Shown piece after piece: positions 55,887 to 64,000 of a stretch of 64,000 bases of DNA (positions are counted from its first letter, which is position 1; each line of letters starts with the position of its first letter). The position numbers and the translations under genes are program-made. Below the pieces are notes generated by a model that saw only the letters and a list, made by a program, of their open reading frames with translations, was not told the origin of the DNA and searched no databases. The DNA lies in contig JAJDHD010000001.1 of assembly GCA_030266015.1 (NCBI GenBank), positions 62,001-126,000 of the forward strand, in the 5' to 3' direction. The DNA is from Christensenellaceae bacterium OttesenSCG-928-K19. Its GTDB lineage: Bacteria; Bacillota; Clostridia; Christensenellales; Christensenellaceae.

Positions 55887-56939
55887 TTACTTGCCTGTGC
55901 CATATTTTTTTGCTTCGTCAAACATCGCAATAATATTTTCCGCCGGGATTTCCGGCAATATGTAATCGTGGCTTGCCGCCACTATATATCTGCCGTATTT
56001 GCCGAGTATATCTATAATGCGGCGTGTTTCATCCCGAACCTGCTGCGGCGTGCCATAAGAAAGCAGCTCGTTTTCGTCGATACCGCCAAAGAAGATACAC
56101 TCGTCTTTAAATTCATTCACCAGCTTTTCCGGCTCCATGTGCTCGGCATTCACCTGTATGGGGTTAATCGCGTCCACACCAATCTCAATCAGGTCGCCTA
56201 TAATCTCGCTAATGTCGCCGCAGGAATGCAATGCCGTTACGCATCCGTTCCGCTTTGCCTGCTCAAACAGTTTGGCAAGGTATGGCTTGTAAAATTTGCG
56301 CCACATATCCGGCGCCATTAAAAGCGCCCGCTGGCTGCCCATGTCGTTGCCAATAAAATACATGTCAACAAGGCCTTTGTTTTGCTCAAACGTGCGCCTG
56401 TCCAGTTCATAATAAAAAGAAAAACAGTTCTCTATAATTGCCTCGCAAACAGCGGGGTTTACATACATATTCACAAAAAACTCTTCCATATCCATCAGCT
56501 CGGTGGAATCATGGAAAAACGGCGCCCATGTGCCTCCGATGAGGCAATAGTCCTTTGCCCATGCAATCTGTTCTTTTGTATATCCAACATCATAATGATC
56601 GGGATTTTCAAAATAAGGATAGGCCTCTACCTCTGCAACAGTTTCCACGCCCGCAAGCGGATGAGTCAACGCCTGTCCATAATGCGCGCCGCCGCGCACG
56701 ATGCCCCACTCAGCCAATTGCCTGCCGTCCGCTGCCTTTTCGCGTTCCGGGCCGGTATATTTTGGTCGGATCGTCTTAAAATCAAGTTCAAGTTTTTCAT
56801 AAAGCGCATCGTCCTCATCCTTTGCGTTCAGGGCAAAAACGATGTTTTGTGTTGTTTCCGGCGCACCGCCATACCACATGGGATACTGGTCCATATTCGT
56901 TCTTTTAAATGGTGCCAACGCCCGTTCCTTATGGTTCAT
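55887..56939 (-). CDS. UroD-fold protein 4
   Basis: 350 residues. Same blocks as protein 2: IGNDMGSQRALLMAPDM, ALHSCGDISEIIGDL (His238, Cys240) and FFGGIDENELLSYG. The third zinc cysteine is missing (IVAASHDYILPEI). GGAGG precedes ATG 56939. First of the four UroD-fold genes, directly after the sugar-binding protein, which links the group to the imported compound. Confidence 0.86.
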   Translation of the reverse strand: MNHKERALAPFKRTNMDQYPMWYGGAPETTQNIVFALNAKDEDDALYEKLELDFKTIRPKYTGPEREKAADGRQLAEWGIVRGGAHYGQALTHPLAGVETVAEVEAYPYFENPDHYDVGYTKEQIAWAKDYCLIGGTWAPFFHDSTELMDMEEFFVNMYVNPAVCEAIIENCFSFYYELDRRTFEQNKGLVDMYFIGNDMGSQRALLMAPDMWRKFYKPYLAKLFEQAKRNGCVTALHSCGDISEIIGDLIEIGVDAINPIQVNAEHMEPEKLVNEFKDECIFFGGIDENELLSYGTPQQVRDETRRIIDILGKYGRYIVAASHDYILPEIPAENIIAMFDEAKKYGTGK

Positions 56940-57026
56940 TCGCTATTCCTCCGGCAAGCATTTGCTTGAAAAAACCGTTTGAAAGAGGGGGATGGCTCCC
57001 CCTCTTAAACGGTGTATTGTGAGCCT

Positions 57027-58307
57027 CTACCACTGTGTCGGGTAGAATCCTTCCACGTTGTCTGATGTGATCATATCTGTTGCAAGATAGCCTACGGGAA
57101 GTACTTCCTCGCCCGCAAACCATTCTGCCATGGTGCGTGCGCAAAGTCCCGCGTCGCCTTCTGCGCTCTGGTAGTTGATAATCAGCAGGTCACCTGCTTT
57201 TACAAGGTCCTGACCCGTCTTGGAGTTGCCGGCTGCAACAATCATAATGTCGTCGCGGCCCGCTTCCTTCACGGCATCCACAGCGCCTGTTGCCTGTGCG
57301 GAGTCGTCCGCCAGGAAGATAGCGTTCAAATCATCGCCAAAGCGTGTGATCCAGTCAGAAACAACCTGTTTCACTTCTGCCGCCTCGAATCCGGGAGATT
57401 GGATATCCAGTGTTTTAATGTCAGGATACTTCTCTGCAAACTCTGTGATGGGGCCATAGGTGCGCGCATAGTAGGGGGATCCACCCGGATCATGCGTAAT
57501 ATAAGCGATACCGCCTTCGCCGCCCATTGCTTCGCCCAGCGTGTCGGCAAGCTGCCTCATTTGTGCCCAGTCGTCCGGGCCTGTCCATGCCGCCATGTAA
57601 GGCATTGCGTCAGAAGTTGTCAGCATGTTTGTGCCAAATGCCGCAATCCCGGCCTGTGTGATTTTACGGAACTGCTGTACAGCATTCTCTGCCGAAAGCG
57701 GGATCAACGCAATCGCATCGGGCTGTGCGTTAATCGCCTGGTCAATAAGCTGGTCCTGCAGCGCCTGGTCCCAGTTGGGAGACCAAACTTCTACTTCCAT
57801 GCCAAACGCTTCGCACGCCTGCTTCATGCCTTTTTCATAAGCGGTTGTCCATGCGTGGTCGCCATGAACAATGGAAATCACTTTTTTGCCTTGCGGGCCG
57901 TCTCCGGGTGATGCAGGGATGCCTGCGTCCTTCTCACCTGCGTCCCAGCCGACATATTCCATGTCATAGTAGCGTCCTGCGTCGTCTTCGGGCAATGATG
58001 ACGGATCTTCCGGGCGATCGGGGAATGCTTTTTCAATCGGATCGGGCATCAATTGCTGGTTGTCTGTTGTTTTTTCTGATGCAATAACAGCAGCAATGTC
58101 AATCGCGCCGCCCTCTGTGTTTGTGGCGTCCTCTTCAGCCGGTGTGTCGGCTGCGGGCTCTTCTGCAGCAGCGGTTTCTTCCGCGGCGGGTTCTTCTGCG
58201 GCAGCAGTTTCTTCCGCGGCGGGCTCCTCTGTCCCTGTGCTTGTGCATGCAACAACTGCAAACATCAGCACCAGCACCAAAGCCACAATGGTCAATACTT
58301 TTTTCAT
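57027..58307 (-). CDS. sugar ABC importer, substrate-binding lipoprotein
   Basis: 426 residues. A signal peptide ends in a lipobox (FAVVAC), so it is lipid-anchored outside the membrane. A low-complexity linker with repeated EEPAAEETAAA units follows, then a type I periplasmic-binding domain (VISIVHGDHAWTTAYEKGMKQ...; IFLADDSAQATGAVDAV) like ribose or galactose binders. ATG 58307 follows GGAGG. It is located between permease genes and the UroD-fold genes. Confidence 0.93.
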   Translation of the reverse strand: MKKVLTIVALVLVLMFAVVACTSTGTEEPAAEETAAAEEPAAEETAAAEEPAADTPAEEDATNTEGGAIDIAAVIASEKTTDNQQLMPDPIEKAFPDRPEDPSSLPEDDAGRYYDMEYVGWDAGEKDAGIPASPGDGPQGKKVISIVHGDHAWTTAYEKGMKQACEAFGMEVEVWSPNWDQALQDQLIDQAINAQPDAIALIPLSAENAVQQFRKITQAGIAAFGTNMLTTSDAMPYMAAWTGPDDWAQMRQLADTLGEAMGGEGGIAYITHDPGGSPYYARTYGPITEFAEKYPDIKTLDIQSPGFEAAEVKQVVSDWITRFGDDLNAIFLADDSAQATGAVDAVKEAGRDDIMIVAAGNSKTGQDLVKAGDLLIINYQSAEGDAGLCARTMAEWFAGEEVLPVGYLATDMITSDNVEGFYPTQW

Positions 58308-58366
58308 TTTTTTCCTCCTAGTTTTATAGTCTGTTTTTTTCAAGGCATTTTTGCCTGAAATTTGGT

Positions 58367-59407
58367 TCATAGTTTGGTTTTGCCCGATTCCTGCATATAT
58401 TTTTGCACAAGATCGGGCCGAATGCCCAGCGTCTTTTGCTTGGCGTATTTGGTAAATGTTTCATATAGCACGCAGAAGGCCAGCACAATACCGATAAAGA
58501 GTATCTGCACCTCAAACTTACCCACCAGCGTGGTGATTACGCCAAACATGGCGAGAATGGCCACGATGGATACAAATGTGTTGAGTACGCTGCCCTTGCC
58601 ACCCGCAATATCCGTGCCGCCGATGATTGTGGCAGTGAGGCCCACCATCAGTGGGGCAATGCCCTTTTCCCCCAGTGTGGGGGTGGCTGTGCCCGCCGAT
58701 ACGCCATACAGCGCACCGCCAAGGCCGCAAAGGATGCCGGATATCATGAAGATGAGGATTGTGTTTCGGTCGCTCTTAATACCTGCCAGCCAGGCCGTCT
58801 CCAGATTGCCGCCCAGCATATAAACGTTGCGCCCAAACCTTGTTTTGGCAAGCACGACCATTAAGATAATCACCGCCGCCAGCGTAAACAGGAACAGCAC
58901 ACTGAATGGAAGGAAGGGGATGGGGCTGCTGTTCAATATGTCGGTCACCTCAAAATCCCCTTTTACGCTAATCTCAGCGCCGTTGCTGTAAATATTAAGC
59001 AGTCCTTTTATAACAAACTGCATACCCAGCGTTACGATAAAAGAATGTATTTTTGCTTTTGCTACCAGTATACCGTTGGCGAGGCCAAACAATGCGCCAA
59101 CCCCAGCTGCCACCAAGAACGCAACGCCCCAGGGCAAGCCTTCCAGTGTTCTCATGCCCAGCACCATCATGGCGCCCATGGTGGCCATATAGCCTACCGA
59201 AAGATCCATGTGCCCGGCAATCATGCATAGTGTAAACGCCAGGCCGATAAAGGTGTAGAGTGATGAGCCGCTGAAGATTGATGTAAAGTTGTATAGTGTA
59301 TAGAAGTTGTTTGCAAAGATTCCAAATATGAGCACAATCCCCAGAAACACAAACGCCCTGTAATCGTTGATCATACTTGCGTGAAATTTTCTCTTGGTTT
59401 GTTCCAT
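58367..59407 (-). CDS. sugar ABC importer permease 2 (RbsC-like)
   Basis: 346 residues, about eight to ten helices, BPD_transp_2 family. Signatures include IAGHMDLSVGYMATMGAM and GLTATIIGGTDIAGGKGSVLNT. It forms the membrane channel with permease 1. ATG 59407 is eight bases after GGAGGG, and only two bases separate it from the stop of permease 1. Confidence 0.94.
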   Translation of the reverse strand: MEQTKRKFHASMINDYRAFVFLGIVLIFGIFANNFYTLYNFTSIFSGSSLYTFIGLAFTLCMIAGHMDLSVGYMATMGAMMVLGMRTLEGLPWGVAFLVAAGVGALFGLANGILVAKAKIHSFIVTLGMQFVIKGLLNIYSNGAEISVKGDFEVTDILNSSPIPFLPFSVLFLFTLAAVIILMVVLAKTRFGRNVYMLGGNLETAWLAGIKSDRNTILIFMISGILCGLGGALYGVSAGTATPTLGEKGIAPLMVGLTATIIGGTDIAGGKGSVLNTFVSIVAILAMFGVITTLVGKFEVQILFIGIVLAFCVLYETFTKYAKQKTLGIRPDLVQKYMQESGKTKL

Positions 59408-59409
59408 TG

Positions 59410-60459
59410 TCACGCCCTCCCCAGTTTTCTCTCAGAGCTGGTGTTGATCCATACCACGATGAGGAACACAACGCCCGTCACCAGGTATTGGCTGAATGTG
59501 GAGATGCCGATCAATGTCATGATGTTTTTGAGCATTCCCACCACCAGCACACCGCCGAACACACCCACAATGTTACCCTTGCCACCAGCCAGTGTCATGC
59601 CGCCCAGCAGCACGGCTGTGAGGCAGTCAAAGTCATACCCCTCACCGTTGGAATACGCGCCGATCTTGGTCATGGATGTGTAGAATATACCGGCAATCGC
59701 TGCGCACAGCGAGCACAGAACATAAGCGAGAATAACTGTTTTGGCGCAGTTCACGCCCGAGAGCCGCGCAGCTTCGTAATTGGAGCCCACCATTTTTAGC
59801 TTATTGCCAAAACGTGTGCGTGTCATCATGAAGTAGGCGAAGACAAAGAGAACGATCATAACCACAACCATAAGCGGCAGCGCGCCGTCAAAGAAATAGG
59901 TACGCGCAAAGGAGTTGAACTGTACTGCCGCCTGCTGTGCAAATTCGCTGTCGCCCGCTACCGTATCTGGGTAAATCTGCGAGCCACCCCATGCCACGCG
60001 CACAATGCCGGACAGCACCATGTTGAACGCCAGCGTCCAGATAATGGGGTTTGCGCGGAATTTGCCGATCAATATGCCGTTTACCACACCAACCAGTGTG
60101 CCAGCCGCAATACCGCCCACCACACTGACTACAATGCCGAAGGGTATAAGCTGTACCGCCATCATGCCGGACAAAGCCATTGTCATGGGCAGCGACATAT
60201 CATTGAAATTTGCCGAGTACACCACAAACGCCAGCCCTGCACACGCCATGCCGGTAAGCGACACCGCGTTCAGGATGGACCGGATATTGTCGATGGAAAC
60301 AAACCGCCCTTGCGCAATAATCAGTCCAATGACCAGCAGGATCGCAACAATAAAGTATGCGCCCGCACGGTTGATAAAAAGACTTGTCTTGCTAATGTCT
60401 GTTCTTCTGGAATCCTGCTTTATCCCGGGAGCTGTTGCCTGTTGTTCTTTTGTTGTCAT
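59410..60459 (-). CDS. sugar ABC importer permease 1 (RbsC-like)
   Basis: 349 residues, same family: FVVYSANFNDMSLPMTMALSGM, LAFNMVLSGIVRVAWGG and AVLLGGMTLAGGKGNIVG. The usual Asp-Leu-Ser of the ribose permease is replaced by NDMS. Its ATG overlaps the ATPase stop by four bases. Two different permeases imply a heterodimeric channel. Confidence 0.94.
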   Translation of the reverse strand: MTTKEQQATAPGIKQDSRRTDISKTSLFINRAGAYFIVAILLVIGLIIAQGRFVSIDNIRSILNAVSLTGMACAGLAFVVYSANFNDMSLPMTMALSGMMAVQLIPFGIVVSVVGGIAAGTLVGVVNGILIGKFRANPIIWTLAFNMVLSGIVRVAWGGSQIYPDTVAGDSEFAQQAAVQFNSFARTYFFDGALPLMVVVMIVLFVFAYFMMTRTRFGNKLKMVGSNYEAARLSGVNCAKTVILAYVLCSLCAAIAGIFYTSMTKIGAYSNGEGYDFDCLTAVLLGGMTLAGGKGNIVGVFGGVLVVGMLKNIMTLIGISTFSQYLVTGVVFLIVVWINTSSERKLGRA

Positions 60460-61985
60460 GATACGTGCCTCCCTTCCCCGTTTGCTGCCATCAGCAGCGT
60501 ATTTTCATTTATTTCATGTTTTTGTATCTCGCCCACAATATATCCTTCCCGCAATATGATTGCCCTGTCGCAGAGGCCGACTACCTCGGGCAGGTCACTG
60601 GAGAGGAGTATTACACCGTTGCCCCGTGCCGCGTAATCCAGAACAGCCTGGTGGATAATCTGTTTTGCGCCGATATCCACGCCGCGTGTCGGTTCGTCCA
60701 GTACCAGCACGTCCACCGCTGTCGCCAGCCATTTTGCCATCAGCACCTTTTGCTGGTTACCGCCCGAAAGGTTGTTTACAAGACGAGCCGGCTCGGGTGG
60801 GTAGATGGAGAGTTCTTCAATTTTTTTATTTACTACGCCCAAATGTTTTTTGGGGTAATAGGAAGCTCCTTTGGAAAGCTGGTCGATGATTGTAACCAGT
60901 ATGTTATCCGTTACGCTCTGGGTAATGGCCAGCCCCGCCACCTTGCGGTCTTCCGTCAGGTAGCCGATGCCGCCATTTACTGCTTGGGTCATATCTTTGA
61001 AGGAAACTTCCTTTCCATCCAGAACGACCGTTCCCTGGTCCAACGGGTCGGCGCCCACAAGCGAACGGCCGATTTCCGTTCGTCCCGAGCCTGCGAGGCC
61101 CACAATGGCAAGCACTTCGCCCCGGTGTACGGTAAAATCAACATGGTGAAAAAATCCCCAGCGTGTGAAATCCTTTACCGTGAGAAGTTCCTCGCCGATC
61201 TCTGCCGTATGCTCCGCATAAAACTCATTTACGGATTTGCCTACCATTTTCTCTATCAGGTGCTCAGTGGATGTTTCTTCTACAGGATAAGTCCCCACTT
61301 TTTTACCGTCCCGCATAACGGTGATGTTATCCGCAACCTCGAAAATTTCTTGCAAATGGTGGGAAATGTAGATGATGGCAAGGCCCTGCTTTTTTAGCGA
61401 ATCGATAATGGCAAACAGCCGTTTTACCTCCTCGCTGGACAGTGCCGAGGTTGGTTCGTCCATAACGATGATGGACGGGTTGCTGCCCAGCACCTTTGCG
61501 ATCTCTGTCAACTGTGCGTCGCACTGGCTGATCTCGGAAACCTCCTTGGTGGGATCTTGCTTGCCCAGTCCCACGCGTTCCAGTAGTTCGCTTGCCTGTC
61601 GCACGGCTTCTTTTTTGTCGATAAAAAGCGCATTCTTTTTGGGCAATCTTCCCACAAGCAGGTTTTCGTAAATGGAAATGCGCCTTGCCAGGCTCAACTC
61701 CTGGAAGATCATGCCCACGCCGTGTTCCTTTGCCAGGGAAGGGGAGTGTAATTCACACAGCTTTCCGTCGATATAGATTTCCCCGGTGTAGTCGCTGTAC
61801 AGGCCTGCCAGCATTTTCATTAGCGTGGACTTTCCTGCCCCGTTTTCACCGACAAGCGCATGTACCTCTCCGGCACGCACGGCAAAGTCCACTTGATCCA
61901 CCGCCAGTGTGCCCGGAAAACGCTTGGATACGCTTCTCATTTCCAGCGCATAAGCATTTTCGTTTGTGTTCACCGCTTCACTCAT
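60456..61985 (-). CDS. sugar ABC importer ATPase (RbsA/MglA-like, two domains)
   Basis: 509 residues with two nucleotide-binding domains. The first has GENGAGKSTLMKML and IIVMDEPTSALS, but a weak signature (SEISQCDAQ). The second has the degenerate Walker A GLAGSGRTEIG and an intact LSGGNQQKVLMAK with VLDEPTRGVD. This asymmetry is usual for ribose/galactose importers. First gene of the ten-gene minus-strand operon. GAGGTATTGTGAGTT precedes the ATG. Confidence 0.95.
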   Translation of the reverse strand: MSEAVNTNENAYALEMRSVSKRFPGTLAVDQVDFAVRAGEVHALVGENGAGKSTLMKMLAGLYSDYTGEIYIDGKLCELHSPSLAKEHGVGMIFQELSLARRISIYENLLVGRLPKKNALFIDKKEAVRQASELLERVGLGKQDPTKEVSEISQCDAQLTEIAKVLGSNPSIIVMDEPTSALSSEEVKRLFAIIDSLKKQGLAIIYISHHLQEIFEVADNITVMRDGKKVGTYPVEETSTEHLIEKMVGKSVNEFYAEHTAEIGEELLTVKDFTRWGFFHHVDFTVHRGEVLAIVGLAGSGRTEIGRSLVGADPLDQGTVVLDGKEVSFKDMTQAVNGGIGYLTEDRKVAGLAITQSVTDNILVTIIDQLSKGASYYPKKHLGVVNKKIEELSIYPPEPARLVNNLSGGNQQKVLMAKWLATAVDVLVLDEPTRGVDIGAKQIIHQAVLDYAARGNGVILLSSDLPEVVGLCDRAIILREGYIVGEIQKHEINENTLLMAANGEGRHVS

Positions 61986-62356
61986 AACTCACAATACCTC
62001 GCTTTATACTATTCTTCATCAAAAAAGATTATGTTTTTGTCTGCGTATTACGTGTGCGGAGGAGGCCAGATGCACCGTAATAAAAGAACGGCAATTCTAT
62101 ATTTTTTTCTGACTACGCAGAAAAAACCTCTCGCACAGCATATCCTGCTATATACCTTGTGCATTTTCTGTTTTTTATTTATACCTATTTATATGTTTTC
62201 GGCAAAAAGTCATTGCGAAATGAAACTGTTGATCTTGCTTCATTATATCCACAAATTTGCAAAAAACAAATGGATTATTTTTTCAAAAAGGTATAAATTT
62301 TTTACACTTTTGCGAACATAATTCACATAACGCCTCTCCGGGCGCTTTTACAATTG
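61986..62356. other. divergent control region, sugar operon / YesN-type regulator
   Basis: About 440 AT-rich bases separate the two start codons. A TATAAA-like -10 on the minus strand (about 62002-62009) lacks a good -35, which fits activator-dependent transcription of the importer operon. No gene is seen. Confidence 0.45.
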
Positions 62357-62385
62357 TTTACTTTTTTATTCCGTCACGTTATAAT
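62357..62385 (+). promoter_or_regulatory. promoter for the YesN-type regulator
   Basis: TTTACT (62357-62362), 17 bases, TATAAT (62380-62385), about 40 bases before the start codon. Confidence 0.75.
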
Positions 62386-62425
62386 ACCTAATAATAAGGA
62401 CGATCACTTCCCAGAGGGTAATGTA

Positions 62426-64000
62426 ATGTATCGATTATTGATTGTAGATGATGAAGACCATCTGCGTAATTTGATTGCCAACCAGATTGACTGGCAGGGC
62501 ATTGGGTTTGAAATTACATGTGCGCGTGATGGAAAAGAAGCGCTGGAGGTTGCAAAAGAGTTCCGACCAGACGCCCTTTTGACGGATATCCGTATGCCCT
62601 TTATTGACGGATTGGAATTGATTCGGCTTTTGAAGGTTGAGATCCCCGGCCTTTTTACTGTGGTGCTTTCCGGCCATGACGAATTCGACTATGCAAAGAA
62701 TTCGCTGCAAATGGGCGTTACCGACTATCTTCTAAAGCCCATTCGCCCAAGTATGCTTATCTCTACCATGACAGGGCTGAAAGAGAAAATGGATGAAGCC
62801 GCCAGGCAGCAGCAGGATATTGAACACATCCGGCTGCAACTGGAAGAGAGTATGCCTTTTTTGCGGCAGCAATATTTGATGATGCTGCTGCATGAATCCC
62901 AACCGGAAGCGCTCATTCGCCAGCAGTTTGAATACCTTGGGATAGAGCTTGTGGGCAGTGCGTATGCCCTTTGCCTGTTTGACCACAGCAGCCCCGCAAA
63001 TCCCGCAGACAGGTTCTTTACCTATTTCGCCGTGCAGGAGATTCTAAAAAAGCAATTCCCCGAAAACGCCGTCTGCTTTTTTGATAACGCAGGCCTGCAT
63101 TATATTATCTGTGGGTTGAGCGGTGAAAAACACGAGAGGGAAGCCATCAGCGCCTTGCTAGAGAACGCGATTCAAACGGTTTGCTCCCGGCTTTCCCTCA
63201 CGGCTACCGCCGCAGTGGGTTCAGACGTTGTTTCACTTTCCTGCCTGTCCCGTTCCTGCCAGACCGCTTTTGCCGCGCTGGACGGCAGGGTTGTGGGAGG
63301 GAAGGGGAAGGTATATGACGCAAAGGATTATTTATTAAAGGAAGACGCTGTTTTCCGGTTTTCCTTTCAGAACGCAATGGAAATCCTTACCCGGTTGCCC
63401 TTTGAGCAGCCTGATGTATTCTGTCTTAAGCTGGACGCCCTTTTTGCGGAAATACGCTCGCAAAACTGCACGGATATTACTTATTTGCATATTATTTTTG
63501 CTGATCTCATTAGTAATGCGCATAAAATCCTTTCTGAATACAAGGACAGCGCGGGTTCCATTAACGGGAATATTTACCATGAATTATTTTCTTTGAAAAC
63601 GCTGGACGAAATGCAGGAGCTGGCCAGCCAGTATATTATGGCTGTGAAAAACCAGATAGACGCCGAGCGCTCGGAAAAGCAACAAAGCCTGATTGGCCAG
63701 GCGCACGATTATATTGACCAAAACTTTTGCGATTCGAGTCTCTCTTTAAGCAACGTGGCGCAGATGTTTTATGTGTCGCCTTCCTATCTCAGCAATCTTT
63801 TCAAACGGAAATACAATATGAATTTTGTGGAATACGTTACTCGGCTGCGTATGGAAAAAGCAAAGCAACTGCTGGCTTCCTCTGCGCTGAAGACCTACGA
63901 AATCGCGGAGCAGACGGGGTATAATGACCCGCAGTATTTTTCTAACAGTTTTAAAAAATATACCGGACTCACCCCGTCGGAATACAAGGCGGATGTTGCC
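62426..64000 (+). CDS. YesN-type response regulator with AraC output (3' end cut off)
   Basis: At least 525 residues, open to the window end. The receiver domain has LLIVDDE, phosphorylated Asp54 in LTDIRMPFIDG and DYLLKPIRP. A long middle region follows, then a double AraC helix-turn-helix (SLSLSNVAQMFYVSPSYLSNLFK; YEIAEQTGYNDPQYFSNSFK; GLTPSEY), so only a few residues are missing. Such regulators activate adjacent carbohydrate operons with a YesM-type kinase. It is divergent from the importer operon, its likely target. ATG 62426 follows AGAGGG. Confidence 0.93.
   Translation, partial: MYRLLIVDDEDHLRNLIANQIDWQGIGFEITCARDGKEALEVAKEFRPDALLTDIRMPFIDGLELIRLLKVEIPGLFTVVLSGHDEFDYAKNSLQMGVTDYLLKPIRPSMLISTMTGLKEKMDEAARQQQDIEHIRLQLEESMPFLRQQYLMMLLHESQPEALIRQQFEYLGIELVGSAYALCLFDHSSPANPADRFFTYFAVQEILKKQFPENAVCFFDNAGLHYIICGLSGEKHEREAISALLENAIQTVCSRLSLTATAAVGSDVVSLSCLSRSCQTAFAALDGRVVGGKGKVYDAKDYLLKEDAVFRFSFQNAMEILTRLPFEQPDVFCLKLDALFAEIRSQNCTDITYLHIIFADLISNAHKILSEYKDSAGSINGNIYHELFSLKTLDEMQELASQYIMAVKNQIDAERSEKQQSLIGQAHDYIDQNFCDSSLSLSNVAQMFYVSPSYLSNLFKRKYNMNFVEYVTRLRMEKAKQLLASSALKTYEIAEQTGYNDPQYFSNSFKKYTGLTPSEYKADVA

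Noticed and set aside
52225-56939. hemE (uroporphyrinogen decarboxylase) as gene name for the four UroD-fold genes
   Set aside because: The RQAGR signature is missing, four copies sit in a sugar operon, and no other haem gene is present.
60465-61397. 310-codon plus-strand frame opposite the importer ATPase gene
   Set aside because: No ribosome site or recognisable domain; the minus-strand frame has full ABC ATPase motifs.

Overview
The window looks like chromosome from an anaerobic, fermentative Gram-positive bacterium of the Clostridia, with roughly half G+C by eye. Signs of this are a one-piece pyruvate:ferredoxin oxidoreductase, ATP-type PEP carboxykinase, an oxygen-sensitive glycyl radical enzyme with its activase, a class B sortase, Asp23/Gls24, YabE-like G5/3D wall proteins beside rsmA, KtrAB, and strong Shine-Dalgarno sites (GGAGG) with consensus sigma-A promoters. 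The species cannot be told from this sequence.

Layout. 1-9.7 kb: a MarR regulator leading into an ABC exporter cut off by the left edge, a block of three 155-bp repeats, the oxidoreductase gene, two tandem YabE-like genes, rsmA and a double CDGSH Fe-S protein. 10-13.4 kb: pckA, an unknown membrane protein and a hydrolase. 13.5-24.2 kb: a carbohydrate regulon controlled by a LacI-family protein. Three matching operators (core GTTAAACG) lie before the sugar epimerase/lyxose-isomerase pair, before the lacI-like gene, and before the kinase, glycyl radical enzyme, activase, class II aldolase, TPR and RpiB-like operon. 24.2-33.6 kb: PadR plus a HAAS-type membrane protein, a DnaA-box-like cluster, ktrBA, satP, sortase B, a cobalamin riboswitch with no sense gene behind it but with a 36-residue secreted peptide gene on the opposite strand, an HPP protein, a hydrolase and a MerR regulator. 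34-41.7 kb: GGDEF protein, phosphodiesterase plus a nuclease-like protein, acyl-ACP thioesterase, a regulator-like protein without a DNA-binding domain, Asp23 and an Hsp70. 41.7-50 kb: two paralogous two-component systems, then YajC and a heterodimeric ABC exporter. 50-62 kb: a ten-gene minus-strand operon with a ribose/galactose-type ABC importer, four UroD-fold proteins, a RhaM-type mutarotase and L-fucose isomerase. 62.4 kb to the end: a divergent YesN-type response regulator.

Two loci are the best candidates for undescribed biology. The first is the LacI-controlled glycyl radical locus. It has isomerase, kinase and aldolase steps but no microcompartment shell genes, and its RpiB-like protein lacks the usual catalytic histidines and phosphate-binding arginines. 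The second is the importer-4xUroD-mutarotase-fucI operon. None of the four UroD-fold proteins looks like a haem enzyme, and one carries the complete His-x-Cys...Cys zinc pattern of corrinoid methyltransferases. That suggests processing of a modified (perhaps O-methylated) 6-deoxy sugar before isomerisation. Both readings are inference. Regulatory finds include the orphan B12 riboswitch, tandem response-regulator repeats, and a 166-bp duplication that copied the 3' end of a response-regulator gene.
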